Positions 45,882 through 57,234 of a stretch of 64,000 nt of DNA are shown in pieces. Position numbers and translations under genes: made by a program. The stretch comes from Euphorbia lathyris (taxonomy: Eukaryota > Streptophyta > Magnoliopsida > Malpighiales > Euphorbiaceae), in NCBI RefSeq assembly GCF_963576675.1, contig NC_088917.1, forward strand, positions 19,806,001 through 19,870,000, given 5' to 3'. Positions within the stretch are counted from its first letter, which is position 1, and each line of letters starts with the position of its first letter. Below the pieces are notes generated by a model, which had not been told where the DNA came from, did not search any database, and saw nothing but the letters and a program-made list of their open reading frames with translations.

Positions 45882-46937
45882 AACAATAACAACAATAAAT
45901 CTTTAGTCCCGAAATGATTCGGGGTCGGCTAACATGAACCGTCATACGAAATTATAAAATCAAGTCGTGTCAGCGATATAAATGATCTCTCTCCACTCCG
46001 TCCTATCTACTATCATATTTTCCTCAATTCCCAATAAACTCATATCACTCTCAATCACTCTCTTCTAAGTTTGCTTAAGACTTCATCTACTCCTCATTAT
46101 TGCATCCCTTTACCACTCTTCAATCATTCTAACCCACGCATCAAGCGCTCTTCGTCTTATATGGCCAAACCACCTTAGTCAGTTTTCTCTCATTTTATTC
46201 TCAATAGATGTAACCGCTACTTTTGTACTAATTATTTCATTACTCATCCGATCCTTTCTCGTATGACCACACATCCATCGCAACATACGCATCTCCGCCA
46301 CCGACATCTTATGAATGTGACAGTGTTTCACTCCCCAACACTTCGTACCATATAACAATGCAAGTCTAATTACCGTGCGATAGAATTTTCCCTTCAATCT
46401 ATTAGGCATATCGGGGTCGTAAAAGAAACCCGTAGCACTCTTCCACTTCGACCAACTAGATTTAATCATATAAGTAATATCTCCATCCACTTCACCATCC
46501 GTTTGAATAATAGACTCTAAATAATGGAAATAATCCGAGCCCTGGACAACCCTCCCATCTAGAGTGATTGTCCCTGTCTCCCTGCTTCTATCACTATTAA
46601 ACTTACACTCCAAATATTTCGTCTTACTTCGGTTCAACTTAAAGCCTCTATATTCCAAAGTTTGTCTCTATAGTTCCAACTTCCTCTCCATGCATTCTTT
46701 TATCTCATCAACCAACACAATATTATCTGCAAACAACATGCACCATGGTATACCGTCTTGAAGTGAACTCATTAATTCATCCATAACGACATTAAAAAGA
46801 AATGGGCTAAGTGTGGAACCTTGATGCACTCCAATCGTAATAAGGAACTCTTCAGTCTTCTCAACACTGGTATGTAAACTCGTGCACTTTTCAATATATT
46901 TCCGCAAAATGCCTTTCCTTATTAAGGCCCACCATAA
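45882..46937 (-). pseudogene. RTE-type LINE, 5'-truncated, minus strand
   Basis: Minus strand: LWWALIRKGILRKYIE, the RT core FLITIGVHQGSTLSPFLFNV, then MLFADNIVLVDEIKECMERK. The catalytic FADD box reads FADN, so the enzyme is inactive. Next come YRGFKLNRSKTKYLECKF and LLYGTKCWGVKHCHIHKMSV (continuing to about 46185). The 3' UTR reads GTTAGCCGACCCCGAATCA and TTTCGGGACTAAAG, ending in a (TTGTTA)-type tail at 45882-45900, the standard end of plant RTE LINEs. It sits inside the copia relic between the EYNAIMKNEAWSLV linker and the RT start. Confidence 0.88.
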
Positions 46938-47400
46938 TGTAGTTGGACAAGGCTCCAAGCCTCATTTTTCATTATGGCATTATATTCCGTGGTTATATTG
47001 TCACGCTAATGAGGAGACTTAGTTGCTTGCAGTCTTGCAGATACATACTCGGTTTCATAGGTATTTAAGAAGTAAAAAATTTGGGTTTAAGTGCCCCAAC
47101 ATCGAATCGAGTAACCATATGATGTCTTCGCAACTCTCAAGCATTAAAAGACTAAACAAGAGGAGACTCATATTTGGAGGAGGCTTGGCTAGATGTAGGT
47201 GTATCCACGGTAGGTGAGTCACAACCCATCAATTCCACCACCAAAGGAATGGTCAATTGCACCGACACTCCAGCAAGCCTTGGGGCAAGCATTGACAATA
47301 GGGTGCATATGGAAAAATTAGTCGAACTAGTGGCAATTACGACATTTTCCGGATGTCTTGACAAGTTTTTTTTATGGTGGGGAGATGCAGGGGTCAATTC
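46938..47400 (-). pseudogene. Antisense copia relic: IN-RT linker
   Basis: Minus strand: a Ser/Thr/Pro-rich stretch, then HHMVTRFDVGALKPKF (the usual HxMxTR motif before RT) and EYNAIMKNEAWSLVQLH just before the RTE LINE. Stops present. Confidence 0.65.
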
Positions 47401-47802
47401 AATATAGTACCATAGAAAACAAGCTTCACATGAGACATTGACCGACTTAACATTAGAAATGTGACTGTTGGATTCTACGATAACATATGTCCAATGTCAT
47501 GGATGATAACATATGTCCAATGTCATGGATGATGGTGCATAGTGTGCCAAGTATGTTAAATAGAAACTCTTATTCATAAAAAAGGAAATGAAATTAGACG
47601 TAGGTTTTATTAGAGACGTGATCATAACAACTATACCCTTTATGTAAGTTGATATACCCGAAAAAGATGAATTTAATGGAACGTGGTTCTAATATATGAG
47701 ACATATAAGGACATAACCAAGGATTACAAAGACAAAAAAGTTACGTAGCTAAGAATAATCACACACATATATAAATAACTTATAATATAAAATAGCAAAA
47801 TT
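47401..47802. other. Linker and decayed copia sequence
   Basis: Probably the C-terminal integrase region of the antisense copia relic, but I cannot recognise a domain. A 'acatatgtccaatgtcatggatgat' unit is repeated in tandem at about 47485-47532. Confidence 0.4.
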
Positions 47803-48540
47803 TCAAGTAAATGGAGGTAATTGGTTTATAACACAAACAATAGTATCAAAATCACATGTCCAAAAGGTTGCAAGTAAATGAGAATGATTCAACATATCAA
47901 GAGTGGTTTCAACAATATAATGATGTTTATGCTCGGCACATCCATTTTGTTCAGGAGGATATATACACGAAGACTTTTGAACAATTCTGTCATCAGATAA
48001 ATATCTAGTACGGGCATGATATTCTCCCCCTACCAATATGTCTAAAAATATTTAATTGGTAAGCCAAAGAATTTCTCAATAATTGTCCAAAATTTAGTAA
48101 AAGTACCATACACATTAGATTTACGTTTAAGAAAATAAATCTATGAATGTTATGTATAATAATCAAAGAAAAAAACATAATACGAATATCCATCATAAGA
48201 AGTAATCCATGCTGGTCTCCAAACATCACAACAAGTCAACTCAAGAGGTTGTTTAGCACCAAAAGTACAACGTGTAAAAGGAAGCTTATGTACTTTACTC
48301 AAAGAATAAGGTTCAAATGATGTTGAATTTTTATTATAAGAAGACAAAATAGCATTCAAAGAAATTAATTTCCTAACCATAGGAATTGCAGCATGTTCAA
48401 AGCGAGCATGCCATGTAGTTAAAGTAGAAAACTTTATTTGAACTTGTACAGATGACGGAACTGAATGATAAGAAAGTCCATGTTTACTCTCCATTTGAGG
48501 ATTATTTCCTTCGTTGCCAAATACGTAATAACAAAACAAT
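47803..48540 (-). pseudogene. Antisense copia relic: integrase
   Basis: Minus strand: WHARFEHAAIPMVRKLISLN, NKNSTSFEPYSLSKVHKLPF, KQPLELTCCDVWRPAWITSY and DGYSYYVFFFDYYT (zinc-binding and first-Asp region; GH and some Cys positions already changed). After a frame change: YPPEQNGCAEHKHHYIVET and TLDMLNHSHLLATFW, the third catalytic region. Confidence 0.84.
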
Positions 48541-48840
48541 CAACAATGAATTCAACAAAAGTTTTATTAGAAGTTAAAGAGTAAACAAAAATTAAATATG
48601 ATTAAAAAAAAAAACAAAAATTAAATTCTACGAAGTAGACGAACAAATAAACCATATTTTAATTTGAGATTTTTACTATTAATATTTCAATCAAACGAAC
48701 CAACATAATGAATAAAAAGTATAGAACCATTACCAATTGTGACTTTCTCAAGACTTTAATATATAAAATGGAGAGCAAGAGTTTCCAAATTTGAGGTTAA
48801 ATGATCTGTTGCACATATACATATGACCTATAGATGATTA
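48541..48840 (-). pseudogene. Antisense copia relic: protease
   Basis: Minus strand, about 48700-48830: ICATDHLTSNLETLALH then LEKVTIGNGSILFIHYVG, the copia protease (DSGATDH box reading CATDH). Gag is not found beyond 48840. Confidence 0.68.
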
Positions 48841-48959
48841 TTAGAAGTAGAAACAATATTACTAGTTGGTTTAGGAGACTCGTCTACAATGCGAGAGGTA
48901 GTATGGTTAAATCGGTTTATGATCCATATAAGCATTAGTCCCTCACATACTCTAGTAGT

Positions 48960-49175
48960 AATAAAAAATGATAGTCAATATACTATTATTCTTTCTAAAG
49001 AACAATGAGTCTATAGCAAATCAAAGCATATAGAGGTTATATATCATTTTGTTAGAGCTTAAACTACACAGAAAGAAGTTAGTATGAAATATGTATGCAT
49101 TCATGACATGGTAGAGGATCTTCATACTAAACCTGTCATAGGAGATGTTTATGTTAAACATGTTAGATCCTAGAT
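48960..49175 (+). pseudogene. Sense copia relic: RNase H tail
   Basis: Plus strand: DSQYTIILSKEQ, VYSKSKHIEVIYHFVRA and HDMVEDLHTKPVIGDVYVKH, the end of a copia RNase H of a different subfamily. Two stops are present. It faces away from the antisense copia relic next to it. Confidence 0.72.
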
Positions 49176-50097
49176 TTTGTGTCAGATTTAAATACACTTA
49201 TATTTCATGTATTTTTGAACATGATAAAGCATTGAATTTTTACAGTACACAAATGCGAATGCTAATTCAAGATATTCAGTGTTATATTATTATGCATGTT
49301 AGCAGATAGTTAATAAATCACACAAGTGTTTACCTTTATTTTTCCACATGGTGACAAACATAAGAATGTGGATTTTTTTTAACAAATCGAGAGCTTATTA
49401 GTAGAAGCCACCTTGCCTAAACTATGAAAATTATTTCATTAGAGTGCAAGATGATCATATAAATGTAAACCAATGCATGTATATAAGAGATTACATGTAA
49501 TCTAAAGGAAAGTGAAACGTAATTATAAGCCTTATGTATTTATAGCCAAAAGTATCCCTTGAAGGAAGTGGACTAAGGTTGGATGCTTAGATACATCCGA
49601 ACTGATGCTTTCATATAGTTTTAATGAGAGACATCAGTTCTTTCAAAAGAAAATGATATAATGCCATAACACGTGATTTTATACCATGTGTGCTTAGTGA
49701 TCATGAGATGGAAAAGATAGATCTTAACTTTTCCTATAGTGTGAGACTCATCTCGTAAAATTATGGGTTTGTTTTGGGAAATTTATCCTTAGGACTCTTC
49801 ACTTATTCTAAAAGTATATCTAATATGGCTATCTTGGAAGGATGCTCTGCAAGGGCCATGAGTGATTCATCCTAGAACAAACGAACCAGACAAGTGAGTT
49901 AGATTATGATTGGAGGAATATAGTAAGAGGGGAAACTTTCCATGTATTCACATCTCAGTGTTTCTATATTTAACTATTAACACACTTAAGCACATGAGCG
50001 TAATTTTGAAAATAGAAAGCTGTAAAGATCAAAGGAATTGGATTAGATGTGATAGTGAATCTAGGATAAAACATGCAACCTATAATCATACATGTTC

Positions 50098-50100
<3 letters not shown>
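49176..50100. other. Possible LTR or flank of the sense copia relic, unresolved
   Basis: It follows the RNase H tail directly, so it could hold a 3' LTR. A TATA-like tatttatagcc lies at about 49538. I found no matching second LTR in the window and no coding signal. Confidence 0.35.

Positions 50101-50156
<56 letters not shown>
50101..50156. repeat. (TA)n microsatellite, 5' flank of the CACTA insertion
   Basis: About 28 TA units. The CACTA element inserted at its end, so its ATA duplication is only weakly informative. Confidence 0.95.
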
Positions 50157-50159
<3 letters not shown>

Positions 50160-50177
50160 TACGCCAAAACCCTCTTC

Positions 50178-50200
50178 AGACGACGGTTAAAAACCGTCGT
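50178..50200. repeat. Subterminal hairpin of the CACTA element
   Basis: GACGACGGT, five bases, then ACCGTCGTC: a perfect 9-bp stem. The same GACGACGGT word returns at about 50253. Such subterminal repeats are where CACTA transposases are known to bind. Confidence 0.8.
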
Positions 50201-50879
50201 CCCGCGAGATATAAATCTGTCACGGGGCTCACTGCCATCTATTGCACCTTCAGACGACGGTCAGGTTCTGTCATGTTTCGTCATCACACATGATATTAGC
50301 CTATTTTCTTACTGTCATCTTACCCTTGTTACGATGCAGCTTATTTATTACTGTCGTCACCTTTAATGTCATCACATGACATTCTAATAATTAAAATTGT
50401 CAGGTTAACGTGTGGGAAATTGGCATATTGAATTTGAGATGACAGTTCGTATAATAATTTCTGCCGTTATAGCCTGTTTAGATGGCATAGGTCTTAATCA
50501 ATCATGTCAAAGGATTTATTTTCAGATGACAGATACGTTTATTTTAATGTCTTTTTATTGTTGTTTAGATGACATTTTTAAAAATTAAAATGTCACTTTT
50601 TGCCTTCTTCTTTGTTTGAATTTCTGGTTTTTACCTGAATACTGAAACATACTAAAATATGAACATGAAATTCTGTATATCAATGGTTTTAATTTTATTG
50701 GAGACCAATACTCATAACGTCAATCCATATCTTGGAGTAATAATTAGGCCTATAATCCTAAAGGTCTTGGTATCTGCAAAAGCCAAAGCAGGTCATTAAT
50801 ATTACACACAACCCTAAACTCAGTAATTACAGACCCTTCCCCTTTCACGGCCTTTCATTTACCCACCACAATCATATCA

Positions 50880-50890
50880 CTATAAATATA
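50880..50890 (+). promoter_or_regulatory. TATA box of the captured E2 gene
   Basis: CTATAAATATA, about 60 bp upstream of the ATG at 50950, so part of the promoter seems to have been copied with the gene. Confidence 0.6.
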
Positions 50891-50949
50891 TGCATCATAC
50901 GCGTTCAGAATCCATACCTTCAACAACCCAGAAAACTTACGGTGTAACA

Positions 50950-51671
50950 ATGGATCCCCTTGTTGAAACTCCACAAGAGATAATTGCTGACTTGGAGAAA
51001 TTGTACATGGAGAACCCAGAGTGGCTTCTGGCCATCGATGGTACGTATGTCAATCCATAGTTGTTCTGTAACTCTTCCTGGTTTCTTCTGTGTATTTCTA
51101 TTGATTCTTCTTGGATGATAACGTACAGGTCCTCTCAATGGTAACTTCTTCACATGGTCGATCAGAATGAAAGGCCCCATACACCCTATATGAAAGGGGT
51201 GTATTTGAAATCAGAATCAGCTACCCTCCGGATTTCCCAAACAGTCCTGCAAGAGTAATATTAACTCAGATCAGTAAGATATAATCACCTACATGACATA
51301 TAAACATACAGTAATAAATGTCTCCTCTTATTCTCAGTTTCGCTTCTGGAATAGGATATATCATCCTAACGTGGCTCCTCAAGGGTTGATTTGTCTTCCC
51401 CATATCCTTAATACCCATCACTTATCCACTGCCACGGTATAATGCAACCATTTATCTATTTCATTTGATAAACACACAACATCATATTTTTGATCTAATT
51501 ATTCTATGCATTTTGTAGTGTCTGTGGCACCTATATGATCTACTTCTACAACCCCACAGTGAGGAGCCATATCCTGGGCAAGAAGCAGTTGCTGAGCAAT
51601 ACCACGGCAACATGGAAGAGTATGAGGGGCTCGCCCGGATATGGACTGAGGAGTATGCAAAGTGGATATGA
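50950..51671 (+). pseudogene. E2 ubiquitin-conjugating enzyme-like gene, captured in CACTA
   Basis: Four exons (50950-51040, 51129-51254, 51338-51436, 51519-51671) with three GT..AG introns. Reading: ETPQEIIADLEKLYMENPEW (N-terminal helix), GNFFTWSIRMKGP (beta sheet), GVFEIRISYPPDFPNSPAR, WNRIYHPNVAPQGLICLPHI (HPN motif and, eight residues on, the catalytic Cys in GLICL), LWHLYDLLLQPHSEEPYPGQ, EAVAEQYHGN and ARIWTEEYAKWI at the end. This is the complete UBC fold of about 155 residues. Missing or odd: the WSPA-type Trp after the Cys is absent (HHLSTAT instead), and exon 2 has a frame change near 51173-51185 (net minus 2 or plus 1) giving a TGA at 51191. Introns show capture at DNA level, not by reverse transcription. 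As read it is a pseudogene unless the frame change is a sequencing error. Confidence 0.82.
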
Positions 51672-52482
51672 GGGGCAGAGGATGAGGTTCTCCTTTAAAT
51701 TCCAAATTTCCTAAACTATCTTGAGTAAGAGAAAGGAGATTTGGAATTTGGAGAAGAATCAAAAGGCAACACTCAACCCCCCCTCCCCCTTTGCAATATA
51801 ACGTAGAGTTTGCTATTCAGTTCGTATGTATATGCAAGTAGACTAAACTGACCATTTTACAATGTTCCTTCCACTTGGGTTGTACTTGTTGAACAATGAA
51901 ATTGGTAATGAGGTTTATGATGCTGTCACCACAAGGGACTCTCTTTGTGCTGAATGCATCATAAACCTATCACCATGTTCAATGTTGTTGTTATGATAAC
52001 AAGCCGAGTGAAAAGGAACATAGTAAGAGTATGGCCAATGTACATACATAACCCTTTACGTAGAGCTTGCTATTCAGTTTGTATGTATATGTATATTCTA
52101 TCTAATCAAAATATATCTTATCATTTGCAAGCCATATCAGTACATGCAATTAGCCTAAAGATACCCTTTAATACATGCTTCATACATGCTCAATGACCCT
52201 TTTACAATGTTCCTTTAATACTTGATGCATGATTAAGGTATTCAACCAATCAGTTAATAGCAATGCACATAAATAACCCTTCACAATATACTTGCCACTT
52301 GGATTGTACTCGTTGAAAAGTGAGCATGGTGATGAAGTTTGCGATGCTGTAACCACATAACTTATGCTGATAGCCTTCATAACTTATGCTGATAGCATCG
52401 AAAACCCATCACGATTCCGAATGGTTTTAAAACAGATAACAAGCCAAGTGGTAGGTATATTGTAAATGAATTGCATTCAAAA
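51672..52482. other. CACTA interior downstream of the E2 copy
   Basis: Includes the presumed 3' UTR of the E2 copy (text 'gagatttggaatttggagaa...aaaggcaacactcaa', about 51737-51775, which recurs at about 62382-62424). Further on are degenerate units of 'gatgaagtttgcgatgctgt..ccac' type (about 51910-51935 and 52330-52360), also found in the block at 61379-62531. Confidence 0.6.
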
Positions 52483-52935
52483 TCCTTACTTATCAGCATA
52501 AGTCATATTTAAATAAAAAGGAGTCAGTTGAGTTCATAACATTTTCAGCTTTAAGAGTATGCCTAACATGCTATAACAAGTAGACAACTTATTCAAGTAG
52601 ACATATGTATATTCAAGTGAACATGCTATAACAAGTAGACAACTTATTCGTGCATGTCTATTCCTTACTTATTCAAGACAACTTATTCCTTACTTATCAG
52701 CATAAGTCATGTTCAAATAAAAAGGAGTCAGTTGAGTTCATAACATTTTCAGCTTTAAGAGTATGCCTAACATGCTATAACAAGTAGACAACTTATTCAA
52801 GTAGACATATGCATATTCAAGTGAACATGCTATAACAAGTAGACAACTTATTCATGCATGTCTATTCCTTACTTATTCAAGACAACTTATTCCTTGCTTA
52901 TCAGCATAACTCATGTTCAAATAAAAAGGAGTATG
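52483..52935. repeat. 204-bp tandem repeat inside the CACTA element
   Basis: Units start at 52483, 52687 and 52891 (tccttacttatcagcata) with an exact 204-bp period; two units are full and the third breaks off at about 52935. Each unit itself contains two copies of 'aacatgctataacaagtagacaacttattc'. Confidence 0.9.
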
Positions 52936-54532
52936 GTGATGAAGTGTATGATATGACTATGCTTCACAAACCATATGTTGTAGGCATGAACATTATTTCA
53001 CTCAATGAACATTCATAGCATAAGAGTATGGCCAATCACAACAACATCATACATGTAACTAATCAGCTACATGCCTAAATGAACATTCGTACACATACTC
53101 AATCAGTCGAGCTTCCTAAACAGAACATCAAACATAAACATGTTTCATACAAATACACATACTCAATCACTTCTAGAAGTATAACTCATAGGTGTAAAAA
53201 TATTGCCAATCACAATGAACATTAAAAACTTTAGAGTATGCCTAATCAGCCATATGCTTAATGATCATTCATACATAAACTCTATGAGTCCTAGCTTCCT
53301 AAACAGTTATATCTAACCAATCATTTCATCATCACCCATAACATCATACATATATGTAATCGTTTAGTTCAAACCCACATAACAATATATATACTAAATC
53401 AGTCTAGTTTCCTAAATCAATGAGTTCTAGGTTCCTAAACAGTACATCAAACATAAACATGCTTCATACACATACACATACACATACTCAATCACTTCTA
53501 GCTTCCTAAGAAGAACATCAAGCATGAACAAGCCAACATGCTTCATATACATACACATACTCATTCAGATAACAAGCCAAGTGGAAGATATATTGTAAAC
53601 CTATCTCAGCAGCACCACACACAACAACATCATGCATGCAACCAATCAGTTCAAACCAACATAACATTAATATATATTCATTAAGTTAAAGAAATCTTCC
53701 CATATGCTAAAGGCATGAACTGATTGACAATCTCTTCAATCAGCCTTCCCATGTACTGAAGCATTCTTACTATTCCTGCAAATATTATGTTCAAATAAAA
53801 AGGAATCAGATGAGTTCATACCATCTTCAGCATCAGGCACTGTATTGCCCTAGGTTAAAAAAGATAAAGACCCAAGCTTTTCAACAGTGAATCTGAATAC
53901 AATAAAATCAGTGTAGCTAAGCGAGAGATCTAAACCTTTCAACGATAGGTCTGAAAATCACTAGATCCTTATTCCAGCTGCTCAAATCGACATACACAAA
54001 AGTAAATCGGATGAGGAAAAGATAGAGTAAGGAACATTGAAACTCTAATACATCTAGGAACGAAGAAAATATGGCTTACCAGTACCGTGTTTCGAGCTCA
54101 CTCCCAGTGATTGCATGTTGAAATCAACCATGGAGATAGAGAGGGGTGAGAGGGATGAAGCTTGCGTAACCTAAACTGGGGTTTGGGATTAGAGAGAGGG
54201 TTTATATATCAGCTGAAATTTCAGTCAAACGATCGAGCGCCTAAAATTTGGTATATGACCGCGTAAGTGAAATTTCATTTGCCGTTTTTTTGTTTTCGAC
54301 ATACAATGACATTCATTTAATAGAGGTGTCATCTGTTGAGCGCATCAAATTTAACGAAAACGTGCATTTTCTTTGGATGACAGTAGTGTGTAATCGTAAC
54401 GTCATATAAAAATCGAGCGCGTTTTTGATTACGTATTCAGATTAAAATACTGTCACGAAAAATATTCAGACGATATGAAAACAAATGTTTGTCATGTACA
54501 TTGTGTCATGTGAAAGGGAAAATGGCATAGTG
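52936..54532. other. CACTA interior and right subterminal region
   Basis: AT-rich text with dispersed 'catacacatactcaatcacttctagcttcctaa' units (53150, 53470 and others). No coding signal on either strand. The last 250 bp carry the subterminal motifs and the right end. Confidence 0.55.
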
Positions 54533-54535
54533 ATA

Positions 54536-55400
54536 TATCCATTGAATATATATTACTAGATTTGAAACATTACCAATAACACTAGAGCTCTCGACTATAT
54601 GTCAGTCACACGAACTATTTTCAAGTATAAATGAGATGAGATAAGGAATATGTTCCGCTACGTGTGAGTGAGAGATGTAGGAAATATTCGACAAGCCGAA
54701 TTTTTATCTATCCATAACTTAAATTGGCTGGATCCATGTTTAGGTGGGTAATTAGGGTTTTCCCTAAATACCAGCTATATAAATATAGCCAAGACATACT
54801 AAACGTGAGACAAAAGTTGCAGTATGTCACGGGGTCAGAGTTTCTTGAAGAGGCATCTCTCTTGTGGTACCCCGACATTCCACCTCTACCAAGGTTCAAC
54901 CTTTAATCACCTTCGATGTTCGCTGGTTTTTGCCCTCCCATTGGCTCATCAGGGAAGCGGGATCAACTTCCAAACTAGTATAGTGCCTAGGGGCACACCC
55001 ATCTGTCCCAGTCAAGTCCCAAACTAGCGAGAAGCTCTCCAAACTCGACTGGGTCGCATGCATAAATCAAGATCGGGCGGCACCTAAATATCATGTACTC
55101 TTAATTGTAGTTGTCTCGCATTCCCACCTTCGATTGCAACCAGTAAGCATTTTCCTTGTCTGCATGCCACGCCGTTTTGTATGTGACATAATCCCCACTC
55201 AATTCATACAATGACCTCGTGCATGACTTATTCGTTCGCCCAGATCAGTGCGCAGTGCCCTTTCTACTCATGCTCTTCTCTCAGGAGCACCCACATGAGG
55301 ACATTCTTGTTGGTCCACCGGCGTGACTTCTGGACCGCTCAGTAAATTGTTCGACGTGGGTTCCTGCCTACTCGAGCTCGTCCCAGTCTCTTGTAGAGCC
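54536..55400. other. GC-richer unresolved stretch
   Basis: Less AT-rich than the neighbourhood, with a TATA-like ctatataaatatagcc at about 54774 and no recognisable domain. It could be part of an LTR or retroelement leader upstream of the TRIM-like element. Confidence 0.35.
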
Positions 55401-55691
55401 TCCACACACGCAGCTGATGCACTAACGACTCTCATAGTTAAGGTCCAATCATAAATCTTATACTAATCTCTGACACATCCCCACACACAAATTCCCTCTG
55501 GGCTAGCAGCGTGTACAACACAGCCTCATCCCACCATGTGTTTTAATTTCACAAATTAATGAGGTTTCCATGACTTGAACCCTCGAACGTTTGGTCCAAG
55601 ATGCTCTAATACCATGTCATGGAACCAATTGAACTAAAAGTTTAAAATGATAGTTAAGGTCCAATCACAGATCTTATATTAATCTCTGACA
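55401..55691 (-). mobile_element. TRIM-like miniature LTR retroelement, minus strand
   Basis: Minus orientation. 5' LTR 55615-55691 (77 bp, starting TGTCAGAGATTAATATAAG and ending CCATGACA), immediately followed by a primer-site-like TGGTATTAGAGC (complement of 55603-55614; one mismatch to the Met-tRNA site). The internal part is only about 130 bp. A purine-rich TGTGGGGATG precedes a second TGTCAGAGATTAGTATAAG (3' LTR start, 55475), which matches for about 40 bp and then diverges, so the 3' LTR is truncated. No coding capacity. Confidence 0.65.
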
Positions 55692-57234
55692 ACAACCATC
55701 TCTCTCACTCTCTCTGCGCCGCCCCCCTCTCTCTGTCTTAAAGAGAATGCTCTTAGTTCGTGAATTTATCTCTTCTTCTCCCGAACAACTTCAGTATAGA
55801 AATTGCATAATCAATAATACATAATCTTAGCTTCCATTCTTCCGCTATAATCATCTCAACCGTCACCGAAACCACATGTATATAATATTGATATTATACT
55901 ATATGCTATAAATTCTTCGGTTACATTTTGTCAAAATCGTGCAAACTAGAAAACAGAAAAGAAGAAAGAACATCTGACACAAACAAATATCAAGAATGAA
56001 GATGCACATGCTAGAAAAACACTTAACCAAAAAACGAACTTTAAGGCATGGGAAAAAGAATGGAGAGTGGGGAAGCTTTTAACAGAACACAAAATCTTTG
56101 TATTGGAAATGCCAAATCAAATAGAAAACTTTAAAAAGAAAAAAGGGTAGCACTTCTTTTATATGCACGCTTGAGAATTAAAAGAGAATCTTTGCAATGA
56201 ATATTAATAAGATACTATTCTATATTCTCTTCTTTATTATTATTTGAATTATGAACAAAGAATATGCAAAGTTTTGGAATGCAAGATATATATAGTACAA
56301 TTTTGTGTTTGCTTTCAATTTGTTTCCACATGGTATACACATTCATCAAAATAGTGTACTTGGATTCTCATTTATCATTCCACTATGTTGATTTTGAGTA
56401 ATATTATCAATAAATGATTTGGGTTTGTTTGATCTAAGTACATAAATTTGTTTATAGATCAAATGATGTTTATACCAAGTTGTAGAGAAATTCTGATATG
56501 GATCTAGACCAGTATTGATTCGTCCATTCAGATAATGTCACATCTGCAATTAGAGTGACGTGACATCATTTGCATGGACGAGATAAGTACGGATCTCGGT
56601 CCATCCTATAAATTTTCATAGTGGGATTCACATGATAAGTGATTTTTTTCCATTAATTTCAATCTAAGTTTGCATTAGGAAGTTTGGATTTAGCCCCATT
56701 TATAAGTTTGAATTATAAGTTTCATTAGCTTGATAGAGGCGAACATAATCAAATAATTTGGGGTCATTTGACGAAAAATGATTGAATTATAAGTTTCAAT
56801 TTTTTTTGGAAATATCCATTGGTAACATAATATTTTATGGACCTATTTTGTCCGTCCTTTATAGATTAGGCTTGGATATGAATATTTGATGTTTGTCGCA
56901 ACTCCATCAAGACCACGCTCAAGTCTACATATAAACTGAATTGAACTTAGAATTTCTCTCAAAATCGACTAGACCGCTCTTATTATTATTATTATTATTA
57001 TTATTAATTTGATATTGTATTAGTTTTTTTAAATGTTGTACTTATTTATTTATTTAAAATTATTTAAAATTATGTTTGTTGAATTTTGTTGAATTAATTT
57101 ACTAAATTTTAGTTTTGATGCATTAATTTTTATTCTTCATAATTTAGTTTAATTTTATTCTAATTTTTTTTAATATAAATATATTAGTTGAGCGTATAAG
57201 GATGGACTGGACATGAAAATTAATTATTTTATCT
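55692..57234. other. AT-rich DNA, nothing recognised
   Basis: No gene seen. A (ATT)n run lies at about 56981-57005. Confidence 0.45.

Larger units (their letters stand above)
50157..54532. mobile_element. Non-autonomous CACTA element carrying an E2 gene copy
   Basis: 4376 bp. Left end TACTACGCCAAAACCC and right end (complement) CACTATGCCATTTTCCC are CACTA-type terminal repeats; the first base of the left end is T instead of C. The 3-bp duplication ATA is at 50154-50156 and 54533-54535. The subterminal left region has several GACGACGGT motifs in both orientations (50178-50260), and the right region has related gacg/gtcat motifs. No transposase was found. In between lie a complete E2-like gene copy (50950-51671) and a long AT-rich part with tandem repeats. 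Elements of this kind are called Pack-CACTA or gene-capturing CACTA. Confidence 0.85.

Noticed and set aside
49910..50366. Open frames with alternating Ile-Tyr
   Set aside because: They are translations of the (TA)n microsatellite running into the CACTA end.
50950..51671. E2 gene as an ordinary resident host gene
   Set aside because: It lies between matched CACTA ends with a 3-bp duplication, has a frame change, and its flank text recurs elsewhere as a repeat.
52483..52935. CRISPR-like or satellite array
   Set aside because: Long 204-bp units without unique spacers, only two and a bit copies, in a plant transposon.
54708..55027. Overlapping short frames on both strands
   Set aside because: No domain and no splice context that I can support; left as unresolved sequence.
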